From Chrysaora quinquecirrha (lineage: Eukaryota; Cnidaria; Scyphozoa; Semaeostomeae; Pelagiidae): a DNA stretch of 64,000 nucleotides. The notes under the pieces were generated by a model. That model searched no databases, was not told the DNA's origin, and was given only the letters and a program-made list of their open reading frames with translations. Position 1 is the stretch's first letter, and every line of letters starts with the position of its first letter. The DNA lies in NCBI GenBank assembly GCA_014526335.1, contig JACTAT010000004.1, positions 991,180-1,055,179 of the forward strand, read 5' to 3'. A program made the position numbers and the translations under genes. This document shows, in pieces, positions 43,550-56,400 of this stretch.

Positions 43550-43684
43550 AATTCCGCCTTAGTCTATTGTTTCGGTCTGTTTCTGACGTTCATACTCTGA
43601 GGAGTGTCAGACGAAAAAAGCTTTTAAGTATGCCCAAAATTTATTCCGCTATTCATCGCAATAACACTCTTACGTTACTGCTCA
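43550..43684 (+). repeat. Foreign block replacing part of an array unit, copy 2
   Basis: Nearly identical to the block at 42691 and 859 bp downstream, so it was copied together with its array neighbours after one original insertion. Confidence 0.75.
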
Positions 43685-44163
43685 TAATTGTCGGAAATTC
43701 TTCATGTAGGCAATGAATAAATTGAAAATGATCTTGCTCAGGATTGAACTGAGGACCTTGCGCGTGTTAGGCGCACGTGATAACCACTACTATTCGAGAT
43801 CTTGCATAATATTCTTTAGTTACTACTGACAATTGTCGGTATTTCTTCAAGTAAGCAATGAATAAATTGAAAATGATCTGGCTAAGGATTGAACTGAGGA
43901 CCTTGCGCGTGTTAGGCGCACGTGATAACCACTACACTACGGATCTTGCATAATATTCTTAAGTTACAGCTGACAATTGTCGGTATTTCTTCAAGTAAGC
44001 AAGGTATAAATTGAAAATGTTCTCGCTCAGGATTGAAATGAGGACCATGCGCGTGTTAGGCGCACGTGATAACCACTGCACTACGAGGTCTTCTATAATA
44101 TTGTTAAGTAACTGATGACATTTGTTGGTAATTCTTCATGAAAGCAATGAATAAATTTAAAAT

Positions 44164-44235
44164 GTTCTCGCTCAGGATTGAACTGAGGACCTTGCTCGTG
44201 TCAGGCGCACGTGATAACCACTACACTACGAGATC
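44164..44235 (-). tRNA. tRNA-Val with GAC anticodon, first copy
   Basis: Loop CTGACAC gives anticodon GAC (44200-44202). The anticodon stem has a G-A mismatch and the acceptor has a mismatch at the second pair (GTTCTCG on the plus strand), so it may be decaying. Animals normally read GUC with an inosine-modified AAC tRNA. Confidence 0.6.
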
Positions 44236-44600
44236 TTGTATAATATTGTTAAGTAACTGCTGACAATTGTTGGTAATTATTCATGTAGGCAATGAATAAA
44301 TTGAAAATGATCTCGCTCAGATTGAACTGAGGACCTTGCGCGTGTTAGGCGCACGTGATAACCACTACACTACGAGATCTTGCATAGTATTCTTCTTAAG
44401 TTACTTGTGACAATTGTCGGTATTTCTTCAAGTAAGCAAGGTATAAATTGAAAATGTTCTCGCTCAGGATTGAAATGAGGACCATGCGCGTGTTAGGCGC
44501 ACGTGATAACCACTGCACTACGAGGTCTTCTATAATATTGTTAAGTAACTGATGACATTTGTTGGTAATTCTTCATGAAAGCAATGAATAAATTTAAAAT

Positions 44601-44672
44601 GTTCTCGCTCAGGATTGAACTGAGGACCTTGCTCGTGTCAGGCGCACGTGATAACCACTACACTACGAGATC
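44601..44672 (-). tRNA. tRNA-Val with GAC anticodon, second copy
   Basis: Identical defects and anticodon (44637-44639) to the copy at 44164; the two are 437 bp apart and arose by a three-unit duplication. Confidence 0.6.
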
Positions 44673-44892
44673 TTGTATAATATTGTTAAGTAACTGCTGA
44701 CAATTGTTGGTAATTATTCATGTAGGCAATGAATAAATTGAAAATGATCTCGCTCAGATTGAACTGAGGACCTTGCGCGTGTTAGGCGCACGTGATAACC
44801 ACTACACTACGAGATCTTGCATAGTATTCTTCTTAAGTTACTTGTGACAATTGTCGGTATTTCTTCAAGTAAGCAATGAATAAATTGAAAAT

Positions 44893-44963
44893 GATCTCGC
44901 TCAGGATTGAACTGAGGACTTGCACGTGCTAGGCGCACGTGATAACCACTACACTACGAGATT
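44893..44963 (-). pseudogene. Decayed tRNA unit with AGC (Ala) anticodon
   Basis: The loop reads CTAGCAC (44928-44930). One base is missing from the variable region and the acceptor end is altered. Confidence 0.55.
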
Positions 44964-45031
44964 GTGTTTATTTTTGTTAAGTAACTGCTGATAATTGTCG
45001 TTATTTCTTCAAGTATGAATAAATTGAAAAT

Positions 45032-45102
45032 GATGTCGCTCAGTATTGAACTGAGGACTTGCCCGTCTTAGGCGCACATGATAACCACTGCACTACGAGG
45101 TC
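45032..45102 (-). pseudogene. Decayed tRNA unit with AAG (Leu) anticodon
   Basis: The loop reads CTAAGAC (45067-45069). It has the same one-base variable-region loss as the unit at 44893, and the acceptor is changed. Confidence 0.55.
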
Positions 45103-48100
45103 TTGTATAATATTGTTAAGTAACTGCTGACAAATGTTGGTAATTCTTCATGTAGGCAATGATTAAATTGAAAATGATCTCGCACAGGATGGAACTGAGG
45201 TCCTTGCGCGTGTTAGGTGCACGTTATAACCACTACACTACAAGATCTTGAAAAATATTTTTAAGTTACTGCTGACAATTGTCGGTATTTCTTCAAGTAA
45301 GCAATGAATAAATTGAAAATGATCTCGCTCAGGATTGAACTGAGGACCTTGCGCGTGTTAGGCGCACGTTATAACAACTACACTACAAGATCTTGTATAA
45401 TATTGTTAAGTAACTGGTGACAATTGTTGGTAATTCTTCATATAAGCAATGAATAAATTGAAAATGATCTCGCTCAGGATTGAACTGAGGACCTTGCGCG
45501 TGTGAAGCACACGTGGTAACCATTACACTACCAGATCTTGCATAATATTCTTAAGTAACTGCTGATAATTGTCGTTATTTCTTCAAATATGACTAAATTG
45601 AAAATGATCTCGCTCAGTATTGAACTGAGGACTTACGCATGTTAGGCGCACGTGATAACCACTGCACTACGAGGTCTTGTATAATATTGTTAAGTAACTG
45701 CTGACAAATGTTGGTAATTCTTCATGTAGGCAATGAATAAATTGAAAATGATCTCGCACAGGATGGAACTGAGGAACTTGCGCGTGTTAGGTGCACGTTA
45801 TAACCACCACACTACAAGATCTTGAAAAATATTTTTAAGTTACTGCTGACAATTGTCGGTATTTCTTCAAGTAAGCAATGAATAAATTGAAAATGATCTC
45901 GCTCAGGATTGAACTGAGGACCTTGCGCGTGTTAGGCGCACGTTATAACCACTACACTACAAGATCTTGTATAATATTGTTAAGTAACTGCTGACAATTG
46001 TTGGTAATTCTTCATGTAAGCAATGAATAAATTGAAAATGATCTCGCTCAGGATTGAACTGAGGACCTTGCGCGTGTGAAGCACACGTGGTAACCATTAC
46101 ACTACCAGATCTTGCATAATATTCTTAAGTTACTGCTGAGAATTGCCGGTATTTCTTCAAGTAAGCAATGAATAAATTGAAAATGATCTCGCTCAGGATA
46201 GAACTGAGGACCTTGCGCGTGTTAGGTGCACGTTACAACCACTACACTACGAGATCTTGCATAATATTTTTAAGTTAATGCAGACAATTAACGGTATTTC
46301 TTCAAGTAAGCAATGAATAAATTGAAAATGATCTCGCTGAGGATTGAACTGAGGAACTTGCGCGTGTTAGGCGCACGTTATAACCACTACACTACAAGAT
46401 CTTGAATAATATTCTTAAGTTACTGCAGGCAATTGTCGGTATTTCTTCAAGTAAGCAATGAATAAATTGAAAATGATCTCGCTGAGGATTGAACTGAGGA
46501 CCTTGTGCGTGTGAAGCGCACGCGACAACCACTACACTACGAGATCTTGTATAATATTGTTAAGTAACTGCTGACAATTGTTGGTAATACTTCATGTAGG
46601 CATTGAATAAATCGAAAATGATCTCGCTCAGGATTGAACTGAGGTCCTTGCGCGTGTTAGGCGCACGTGATAACCACTACACTACGAGATCTTGCATAAT
46701 ATTCTTAAGTTGCTGCTCACAATTGTCGGTCTTTCTTCAAGTAAGCAATGAATAAATTCAAAATGATCTCGCTCAGGATTGAACTGAGGACCTTGCGCGT
46801 GTGAAGCGCACGTGATAACCACTACACTACGAGATCTTGTATAATATTGTTAAGTAACTGCTCACAATTGTGAGGTATTTCTTCAAGTAAGCAATGAATA
46901 AATTGAAAATGATCTCGCTCAGGATTGAACTGAGGACCTTGCGCGTGTTAGGTGCACGTTATAACCACTACACTACGAGATCTTGTAAGATATTGTTAAG
47001 TAACTGCTGACAATTGTTGGTAATTCATCATGTAGGCAAGGAATAAATTAAAAATGATCCCGCTCAGGATTGAACTGTGGACGTTTCGCATGTTAGGCGC
47101 ACGTGATAACCACTACACTAGGAGATCTTGTATAATATTGTTAAGTAACTGCTGACAATTGTTGGTAATTCTTCATGTAGGCATTGAATAAATTGAAAAT
47201 GATCTGGCTCAGGATTGAACTGAGGACCTTGCGCGTGTTAGGCGCACGAGATAACCACTACACTACGAGATCTTGCATAAAACTCTTTATTTACTGCTGA
47301 CAATTGTCGGTATTTCTTCAAGTAAGCAAGGTATAAATTGAAAATGATCTCGCTCAGGATTGAACTGAGGACCTTGCGCGGGTTAGGCGCACGTGATAAC
47401 CACTACACTACGAGATCTTGTATAATATTGTTAAGAAGCTGCTGACAATTGTCGGTATTTCTTCAAGTAAGCAATGAATAAATTGAAAATGATCTCGCTC
47501 AGGATTGAACTGAGGACCTTGCGCGTGTGAAGTGCACGTGACAACCAGTACACTACAAGATCTTGTATAATATTGTTAAGTAACTGCTGACAATTGTTGG
47601 TAATTCTTCATGTAGGCAAGGAATAAATTGAAAATGATCTCGCTCAGGATTGAACTGTGGACGTTTCGCATGTTAGGCGCACGTGATAACCACTACACTA
47701 CGAGATCTTGTATAATATTGTTAAGTAACTGCTGACAATTGTCGGTAATACTTCATGTAGGCATTGAATAAATTGAAAATGATCTCGCTCAGGATTGAAC
47801 TGAGGACCTTGCGCGTGTTAGGCGCACGTGATAACCACTACACTACGAGATCTTGCATAATATTCATAAGTTACTGCTCAGAATTGTCGGTCTTTCTTCA
47901 AGTAAGCAATGAATAAATGGAAAATGATCTCGCTCAGGATTGAACTGAGGACCTTGCGCGTGTGAAGCGCACGTGATAACCACGACACTACGAGATCTTG
48001 TATAATATTGTTAAGTAACTGCTCACAATTGTGAGGTATTTCTTCAAGTAAGCAATGAATAAATTGAAAATGATCTCGCTCAGGATTGAACTGAGGACCT

Positions 48101-48719
48101 TGCGCTTGTAAAGCGCACGTGATAACCACTACACTACGAGATATTGTATAATATTCTTAAGTAACTTCTGACAATTGTTGATAATTCTTCATGAAGGCAA
48201 TGAATAAATTGAAAATGATCTCGCTCAGGATTGAACAGGGGACCTTGCGCGTGTTAGGCGCACGTGATAACCACTAGACTACGAGATCTTATATAATATT
48301 GTTAAGAAATTGCTAACAATTTTCCGTATTACTTCAAGAACGCAATGAATAAAATGAAGATGATCTCACTCAGGAATGAACTGAGGTCCTTGAGCGTGTT
48401 AGGCGCGCGTGATAACAACTACACTACGAGATCTTGCATAATATTCTTAAATTACTGCTCACAATTGTCGGTATTTCTTAAAGAAAGCAATGAATAAATT
48501 GAAAATGATCTCGCTCAGGTTTGAACTGAGGACCTTGCGCGTGTAAAGCGCACGTGATAGCCACTACACTACGAGATCTTGCATAATATTCTTAAGTTAC
48601 TGCTGACAATTGTCGGTATTTCTTAAAGAAAGCAATGAATAAATTGAAAATGATCTCGCTCAGGATTGAACTGAGGACCTTGCGCGTGTAAAGCGCACGT
48701 GATAACCATTACACTACGA

Positions 48720-50170
48720 GATCTTGTATAATATTATTAAGTAACTGCTCACAATTGTGAGGTATTTCTTCAAGTAAGCAATGAATAAATTGAAAATGAT
48801 CTCGCTCAGGATTGAACTGAGGACCTTGCGCGTGTGAAGCGCACGTGATAACCACTACACTACGAGATATTGTATAATATTCTTAGGTACCTGCTGACAA
48901 TTGTTGATAATTCTTCATGTAGGCAATGAATAAATTGAAAATCATCTCGCTCAGGATTGAGCTGAGGACCTTGCGCGTGTTAGGCGCACGTGATAACCAC
49001 TAGACTACGAGATCTTATATAATATTGTTAAGAAACTGCTAACAATTTTCCGTATTTCTTCAAGAAAGCAATGAATAAAATGAAGATGATCTCGCTCAGG
49101 AATGAACTGAGGTCCTTGAGCGTGTTAGGCGCGCGTGATAACAACTACACTACAAGATCTTGTATAATATTGTTAAGTTACTGCTGACAAGTGTCGGTAT
49201 TTCTTCAAGAAAGCAATGAATAAAATGAAGATGATCTCGCTAAGGATTGGACTGAGATCCTTGGGCGTGTTAGGGGCACGTGATAACCACTACTCTACGA
49301 GAGCTTTAATTATATTCTAAAGTAACTGCTGACAACTGTCGGTAATAAGTCAAATAAGCAATGAAAAAAATAAAGATGTTCTCGCTCAGGATTCAACTGA
49401 GGACCTTGCGCTTGTAAAGCGCACGTGATAACCACTACACTACGAGATCTTGTATAATATTGTTAAGTAACTGCTCACAATTGTGAGGTATTTCTTCAAG
49501 TAAGCAATGAATAAATTGAAAATGATCTCGCTCAGGATTGAACTGAGGACCTTGCGCGTGTGAAGCGCACGTGATAACCACTACACTACGAGATATTGTA
49601 TAATATTCTTAAGTACCTGCTGACAATTGTTGATAATTCTTCATGTAGGCAATGAATAAATTGAAAATCATCTCGCTCAGGATTGAGCTGAGGACCTTGC
49701 GCGTGTTAGGCGCACGTGATAACCACTAGACTACGAGATCTTATATAATATTGTTAAGAAACTGCTAACAATTTTCCGTATTTCTTCAAGAAAGCAATGA
49801 ATAAAATGAAGATGATCTCGCTCAGGAATGAACTGAGGTCCTTGAGCGTGTTAGGCGCGCGTGATAACAACTACACTACAAGATCTTGTATAATATTGTT
49901 AAGTTACTGCTGACAAGTGTCGGTATTTCTTCAAGAAAGCAATGAATAAAATGAAGATGATCTCGCTAAGGATTGGACTGAGATCCTTGGGCGTGTTAGG
50001 GGCACGTGATAACCACTACTCTACGAGAGCTTTAATTATATTCTAAAGTAACTGCTGACAACTGTCGGTAATAAGTCAAATAAGCAATGAAAAAAATAAA
50101 GATGTTCTCGCTCAGGATTCAACTGAGGACCTTGCGCTTGTAAAGCACACGTGATAACCACTACACTACG
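48720..50170 (-). repeat. Five-unit higher-order duplication (726 bp)
   Basis: GGATTGAGCTGAGG (48961 and 49687), the ATGAAGATGATCTCG units and the CTACGAGAGCTTTAATTATA unit recur in the same order at a 726-bp offset. Parts of the block appear a third time at about 53440-54120. Confidence 0.85.
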
Positions 50171-50538
50171 AGATCTTGTATAATATTGTTAAGTAACTGC
50201 TGACAATTGTCGGTATTTCTTCAAGTAAGCAATGAATAAATTGAAAATGATCTCGCTCAGGATTGAACTGAGGACCTTGCGCGTGTTAGGCGCACGTGAT
50301 AACCACTACACTACGAGATCTTGCATAATATTCTTTAATTACTGCTTACAATTGTCGGTATTTCTTCAAGTAAGCAATGAATAAATTCAAAATGATCTCG
50401 CTCAGGATTGAACTGAGGACCTTGCACGTGTAAGGCGCACGTGATAACCACTACACTACGAGATCTTGCATAATATTCTTAAGTTACGGCTGACAATTGT
50501 CGGTTTTTGTTCAAGTAAGCAATGAATAAAATGAAAAT

Positions 50539-50610
50539 GATCTCGCTCAGGATTGAACTGAGGACCTTGCGCGTGATAGGCGCACGTGATAACCACTACA
50601 CTACGAGATC
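50539..50610 (-). tRNA. Valine-body tRNA with AUC (Asp) anticodon
   Basis: Loop CTATCAC gives anticodon AUC (50575-50577), one base from AAC. The anticodon stem is perfect and the body is otherwise the valine consensus. Confidence 0.75.
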
Positions 50611-53237
50611 TTGCATAATATTCTTTAGTTACTGCTGACAATTGTCGGTATTTCTTCAAGTAAGCAATGAATAAATTCAAAATGATCTCGCTCAGGATTG
50701 AACTGAGGACCTTGCGCGTGTTAGGCGCACGTGATAACCACTACACTACGAGATCTTGCATAATATTCTTTAGTTACTGCTGACAATTGTCGGTATTTCT
50801 TCTAGTAAGCAATGAATAAATTCAAAATGATCTCGCTCAGGATTGAACTGAGGACCTTGCGCGTGTAAGGCGCACGTGATAACCACTACACTACGAGATC
50901 TTGCATAATATTCTTAAGTTACGGCTGACAATTGTCGGTTTTCGTTCAAGTAAGCAATGAATAAATTGAAAATGATCTCGCTCAGGATTGAACTGAGGAC
51001 CTTGCGCGTGTTAGGCGCACGTGATAACCACTACACTACGAGATCTTGCATAATATTCTTTAGTTACTGCTGACAATTGTCGGTATTTCTTCAAGTAAGC
51101 AATGAATAAATTCAAAATGATCTCGCTCAGGATTGAACTGAGGACCTTGCGCGTGTTAGGCGCACGTGATAACCACTACACTACGAGATCTTGCATAATA
51201 TTCTTTAGTTACTGCTGACAATTGTCGGTATTTCTTCAAGTAAGCAATGAATAAATTCAAAATGATCTCGCTCAGGATTGAACTGAGGACCTTGCGCGTG
51301 TAAGGCGCACGTGATAACCACTACACTACGAGATCTTGCATAATATTCTTAAGTTACGCCTGACAATTGTCGGTTTTCGTTCAAGTAAGCAATGAATAAA
51401 TTGAAAATGATCTCGCTCAGGATTGAACTGAGGACCTTGCGCGTGTTAGGCGCACGTGATAACCACTACACTACGAGATCTTGCATAACATTCTTTAGTT
51501 ACTGCTGACAATTGTCGGTATTTCTTCAAGTAAGCAATGAATAAATTCAAAATGATCTCGCTCAGGATTGAACTGAGGACCTTGCGCGTGTAAGGCGCAC
51601 GTGATAACCACTACACTACGGGATCTTGCATAATATTCTTAAGTTACGCCTGACAATTGTCGGTTTTCGTTCAAGTAAGCAATGAATAAATTGAAAATGA
51701 TCTCGCTCAGGATTGAACTGAGGACCTTGCGCGTGTTAGGCGCACGTGATAACCACTACACTACGAGATCTTGCATAACATTCTTTAGTTACTGCTGACA
51801 ATTGTCGGTATTTCTTCAAGTAAGCAATGAATAAATTCAAAATGATCTCGCTCAGGATTGAACTGAGGACCTTGCGCGTGTAAGGCGCACGTGATAACCA
51901 CTACACTACGGGATCTTGCATAATATTTTTAAGTTACGGCTGACAATTGTCGGTTTTTGTTCAAGTAAGCAATGAATAAATTGAAAATGATCTCGCTCAG
52001 GATTGAACTGAGGAACTTGCGCGAGTGAAGTGCACGTGACAACCAGTACACTACAGGATCTTGTATAATATTGTTAAGTAACTGCTGACAATTGTTGGTA
52101 ATTCTTCATGTAGGCAAGGAATAAATTAAAAATGATCTCACTCAGGATTGAACTGAGGACCTTGCGCGTGTTAGGTGCACGTTATAACCACTACACTACG
52201 AGATCTTGTATGATATTGTTAAGTAACTGCTGACAATTGTTGGTAATTCATCATGTAGGCAAGGAATAAATTAAAAATGATCCCGCTCAGGATTGAACTG
52301 TGGACGTTTCGCATGTTAAGCGCACGTGATAACCACTACACTACGAGATCTTGTATAATATTGTTAAGTAACTGCTGACAATTGTTGGTAATTCTTCATG
52401 TAGGCAATGAATAAATTGAAAATGATCTGGCTCAGGATTGAACTGAGGACCTTGCGCGTGTTAGGCGCACGTGATAACCACTACACTACGAGATCTTGCA
52501 TAAAACTCTTTATTTACTGCTGACAATTGTCGGTATTTCTTCAAGTAAGCAAGGTATAAATTGAAAATGATCTCGCTCAGGATTGAACTGAGGACCTTGC
52601 GCGGGTTAGGCGCACGTGATAACCACTACACTACGAGATCTTGTATAATATTGTTAAGTAACTGCTGACAATTGTCGGTATTTCTTCAAGTAAGCAATGA
52701 ATAAATTGAAAATGATCTCGCTCAGGATTGAACTGAGGACCTTGCGCGTGTTAGGCGCACGTGATAACCACTACACTACGAGATCTTGCATAATATTCTT
52801 TAGTTACTGCTGACAATTGTCGGTATTTCTTCAAGTAAGCAATGAATAAATTTAAAATGATCTCGCTCAGGATTGAACTGAGGACCTTGCGCGTGTAAGG
52901 CGCACGTGATAACCACTGCACTACGAGATCTTGCATAATTTTCTTAAGTTACGGCTGGCAATTGTCGGTTTTTGTTCAAGTAAGCAATGAATAAATTGAA
53001 AGCGATTTCGCTCAGGATTGAACTGAGGATCTTGCGCGTGTGAAGTGCACGTGACAACCAGTACACTACAAGATCTTGTATAATATTGTTAAGTAACTGC
53101 TCACAATTGTGAGGTATTTCTTCAAGTAAGCAATGAATAAATTGAAAATGATCTCGCTCAGGATTGAACTGAGGACCTTGCGAGTGTGAAGCGCACGTGA
53201 TAACCACTACACTACGAGATATTGTATAATATTCTTT

Positions 53238-53435
53238 AAATTTCCCTAGGACAATCGAAAGCTAAAGCACCATGTTAACTATACCTCCTTCTTTATTGGA
53301 AACAATGACTAGATACTAAATTGAACTAGGACTTGCTTCTAAGGCGCACGTGAATGCAGGAAACTGGGCGTGCGATGCACCGGCCCTTTGTTGCCTGCGG
53401 AACTAAATCTTGTACGGTCGGTGATTGAAACCGAA
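53238..53435 (+). repeat. Structured 0.2-kb repeat, copy 1 (inside the array)
   Basis: Begins AAATTTCCCTAGG and ends GATTGAAACCGAA, where array sequence resumes. Shared with 58420 and 59096. It holds a strong hairpin: GGGC-GTGC-GAT-GCAC-CG-GCCC near 53366-53386, flanked by GCAGG and CCTGC that can also pair. Positions 53320-53354 are replaced by tRNA-array sequence (ATTGAACT, AAGGCGCACGTGA). Identity unknown. Confidence 0.85.
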
Positions 53436-56400
53436 AGCAATGAATAAAATGAAGATGATCTCGCTCAGGAATGAACTGAGGTCCTTGAGCGTGTTAGGCG
53501 CGGGTGATAACAACTACACTACAAGATCTTGTATAATATTGTTAAGTTACTGCTGACAAGTGTCGGTATTTCTTCAAGAAAGCAATGAATAAAATGAAGA
53601 TGATCTCGCTAAGGATTGGACTGAGATCCTTGGGCGTGTTAGGGGCACGTGATAACCACTACTCTACGAGAGCTTTAATTATATTCTAAAGTAACTGCTG
53701 ACAATTGTCGGTAATTCTTCAAATAAGCAATGAATAAATGAAAGATGTTCTCGCTCAGGATTGAACTGAGGACCTTGCGCTTGTAAAGCGCACGTGATAA
53801 CCACTACACTACGAGATCTTGTATAATATTGTTAAGTAACTGCTCACAATTGTGAGGTATTTCTTCAAGTAAGCAATGAATAAATTGAAAATGATCTCGC
53901 TCAGGATTGAACTGAGGACCTTGCGCGTGTGAAGCGCACGTGATAACCACTACACTACGAGATATTGTATAATATTCTTAAGTACCTGCTGACAATTGTT
54001 GATAATTCTTCATGTAGGCAATGAATAAATTGAAAATCATCTCGCTCAGGATTGAACTGAGGACCTTGCGCGTGTTAGGCGCACGTGATAACCACTACAC
54101 TACGAGATCTTATATAATATTGTTAAGAAACTGCTGACAATTTTCCGTATTTCTTCAAGAAAGCAATGAATAAATTGAAAATGATCTCGCTCAGGATTGA
54201 ACTGAGGACCTTGCGCGTGTTAGGCGCACGTGATAACCACTACACTACAAGATCTTGTATAATATTGTTAAGTTACTGCTGACAATTGTCGGTATTTCTT
54301 CAAGAAAGCAATGAATAAAATGAAAATGATCTCGCTCAGGATTGAACTGAGGACCTTGCGCGTGTTAGGCGCACGTGATAACCACTACACTACGAGATCT
54401 TTAATTATATTCTAAAGTAACTGCTGACAATTGTCGGTAATTCTTCAAATAAGCAATGAATAAATTGAAAATGTTCTCGCTCAGGATTCAACTGAGGACC
54501 TTGCGCTTGTAAAGCGCATGTGATAACCACTACACTACGAGATCTTGCATAATATTCTTAAGCTATTGCTGACAATTGTGAGGTATTTATTCAAGTAAGC
54601 AATGAATAAATTGAAAATGATCTCGCTCAGGATTGAACTGAGGACCTTGCGCGTGTTAGGCGCACGTGATAACCACTACACTACGAGATCTTTCATAATA
54701 TTCTTTAGCTACTGCTGACAATTGTCGGTATTTCTTCAAGTAAGCAATGAATAAATTGAAAATGATCTCGCTCAGGATTGAACTGAGGACCTTGCGCGTG
54801 TAAGGCGCACGTGATAACCACTACACTACGAGATCTTGCATAATATTCTTAAGTTACTGCTGACAATTGTCGGTTTTTCTTCAAGTAAGGAATGAATAAA
54901 TTGAAAATGACCTCGCTCAGGATTGAACTGAGGACCTTGCGCGTGTGAAGCGCACGTGATAACCACTACACTACGAGATCTTGTATAATATTGTTAAGTA
55001 ACTGCTCACAATTGTGAGGTATTTCTTCAAGTAAGCAATGAATAAATTTATAATGATCTCGCTCAGGATTGAACTGAGGACCTTGCGCGTGTGAAGCGCA
55101 CGTGATAACCACTACACTACGAGATCTTGTATAATATTGTTAAGTAACTGCTCACAATTGTGAGGTATTTCTTCAAGTAAGCAATGAATAAATTAAAAAT
55201 GATCTCGCTCAGGATTGAACTGAGGACCTTGCGCGTGTTAGGCGCACGTGATAACCACTACACTACGAGATCTTGTATAATATTGTTAAGTAACTGCTGA
55301 CAATTGTCGGTATTTCTTCAAGTAAGCAATGAATAAATTGAAAATGATCTCGCTCAGGATTGAACCGAGGACCTTGCGCGTGTTAGGCGCAGGTGATAAC
55401 CACTACACTACGAGATCTTGCATAATATTCTTTAGTTACTGCTGACAATTGTCGGTATTTCTTCAAGTAAGCAATGAATAAATTCAAAATGATCTCGCTC
55501 AGGATTGAACTGAGGACCTTGCGCGTGTAAGGCGCACGTGATAACCACTACACTACGAGATCTTGCATAATATTCTTAAGTTACGGCTGACAATTGTCGG
55601 TTTTTGTTCAAGTAAGCAATGAATAAATTGAAAATGATCTCGCTCAGGATTGAACTGAGGACCTTGCGCGTGTTAGGCGCACGTGATAACCACTACACTA
55701 CGAGATCTTGCATAATATTCTTTAGTTACTGCTGACAATTGTCGGTATTTCTTCAAGTAAGCAATGAATAAATTCAAAATGATCTCGCTCAGGATTGAAC
55801 TGAGGACCTTGCGCGTGTTAGGCGCACGTGATAACCACTACACTACGAGATCTTGCATAATATTCTTTAGTTACTGCTGACAATTGTCGGTATTTCTTCT
55901 AGTAAGCAATGAATAAATTCAAAATGATCTCGCTCAGGATTGAACTGAGGACCTTGCGCGTGTAAGGCGCACGTGATAACCACTACACTACGAGATCTTG
56001 CATAATATTCTTAAGTTACGCCTGACAATTGTCGGTTTTCGTTCAAGTAAGCAATGAATAAATTGAAAATGATCTCGCTCAGGATTGAACTGAGGACCTT
56101 GCGCGTGTTAGGCGCACGTGATAACCACTACACTACGAGATCTTGCATAATATTCTTTAGTTATTGCTGACAATTGTCGGTATTTCTTCAAGTAAGCAAT
56201 GAATAAATTCAAAATGATCTCGCTCAGGATTGAACTGAGGACCTTGCGCGTGTAAGGCGCACGTGATAACCACTACACTACGGGATCTTGCATAATATTT
56301 TTAAGTTACTGCTGACAATTGTCGGTTTTTGTTCAAGTAAGCAATGAATAAATTGAAAATGATCTCGCTCAGGATTGAACTGAGGAACTTGCGCGTGTGA

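Larger units (their letters stand above)
43990..44850 (-). repeat. Three-unit higher-order duplication (437 bp)
   Basis: Diagnostic variants (GAGGACCATGC at 44039 and 44476; GTCAGGCGC at 44200 and 44637; CATAGTATTCTTCTTAAG near 44384 and 44821) repeat at the same 437-bp offset. Confidence 0.85.

Noticed and set aside
32015..53207. Many similar 60-90-codon minus-strand open frames with the peptide RSRSVVVITCA
   Set aside because: They are translations of the tRNA array itself; the 145-bp period is not a multiple of three, and frames start and stop with unit variants. Not protein genes.
53238..53435. Known snRNA or other catalogued structured RNA
   Set aside because: I compared the repeat mentally with U1, U2, U4, U5 and U12 landmarks and found no convincing match, so it is left unnamed.
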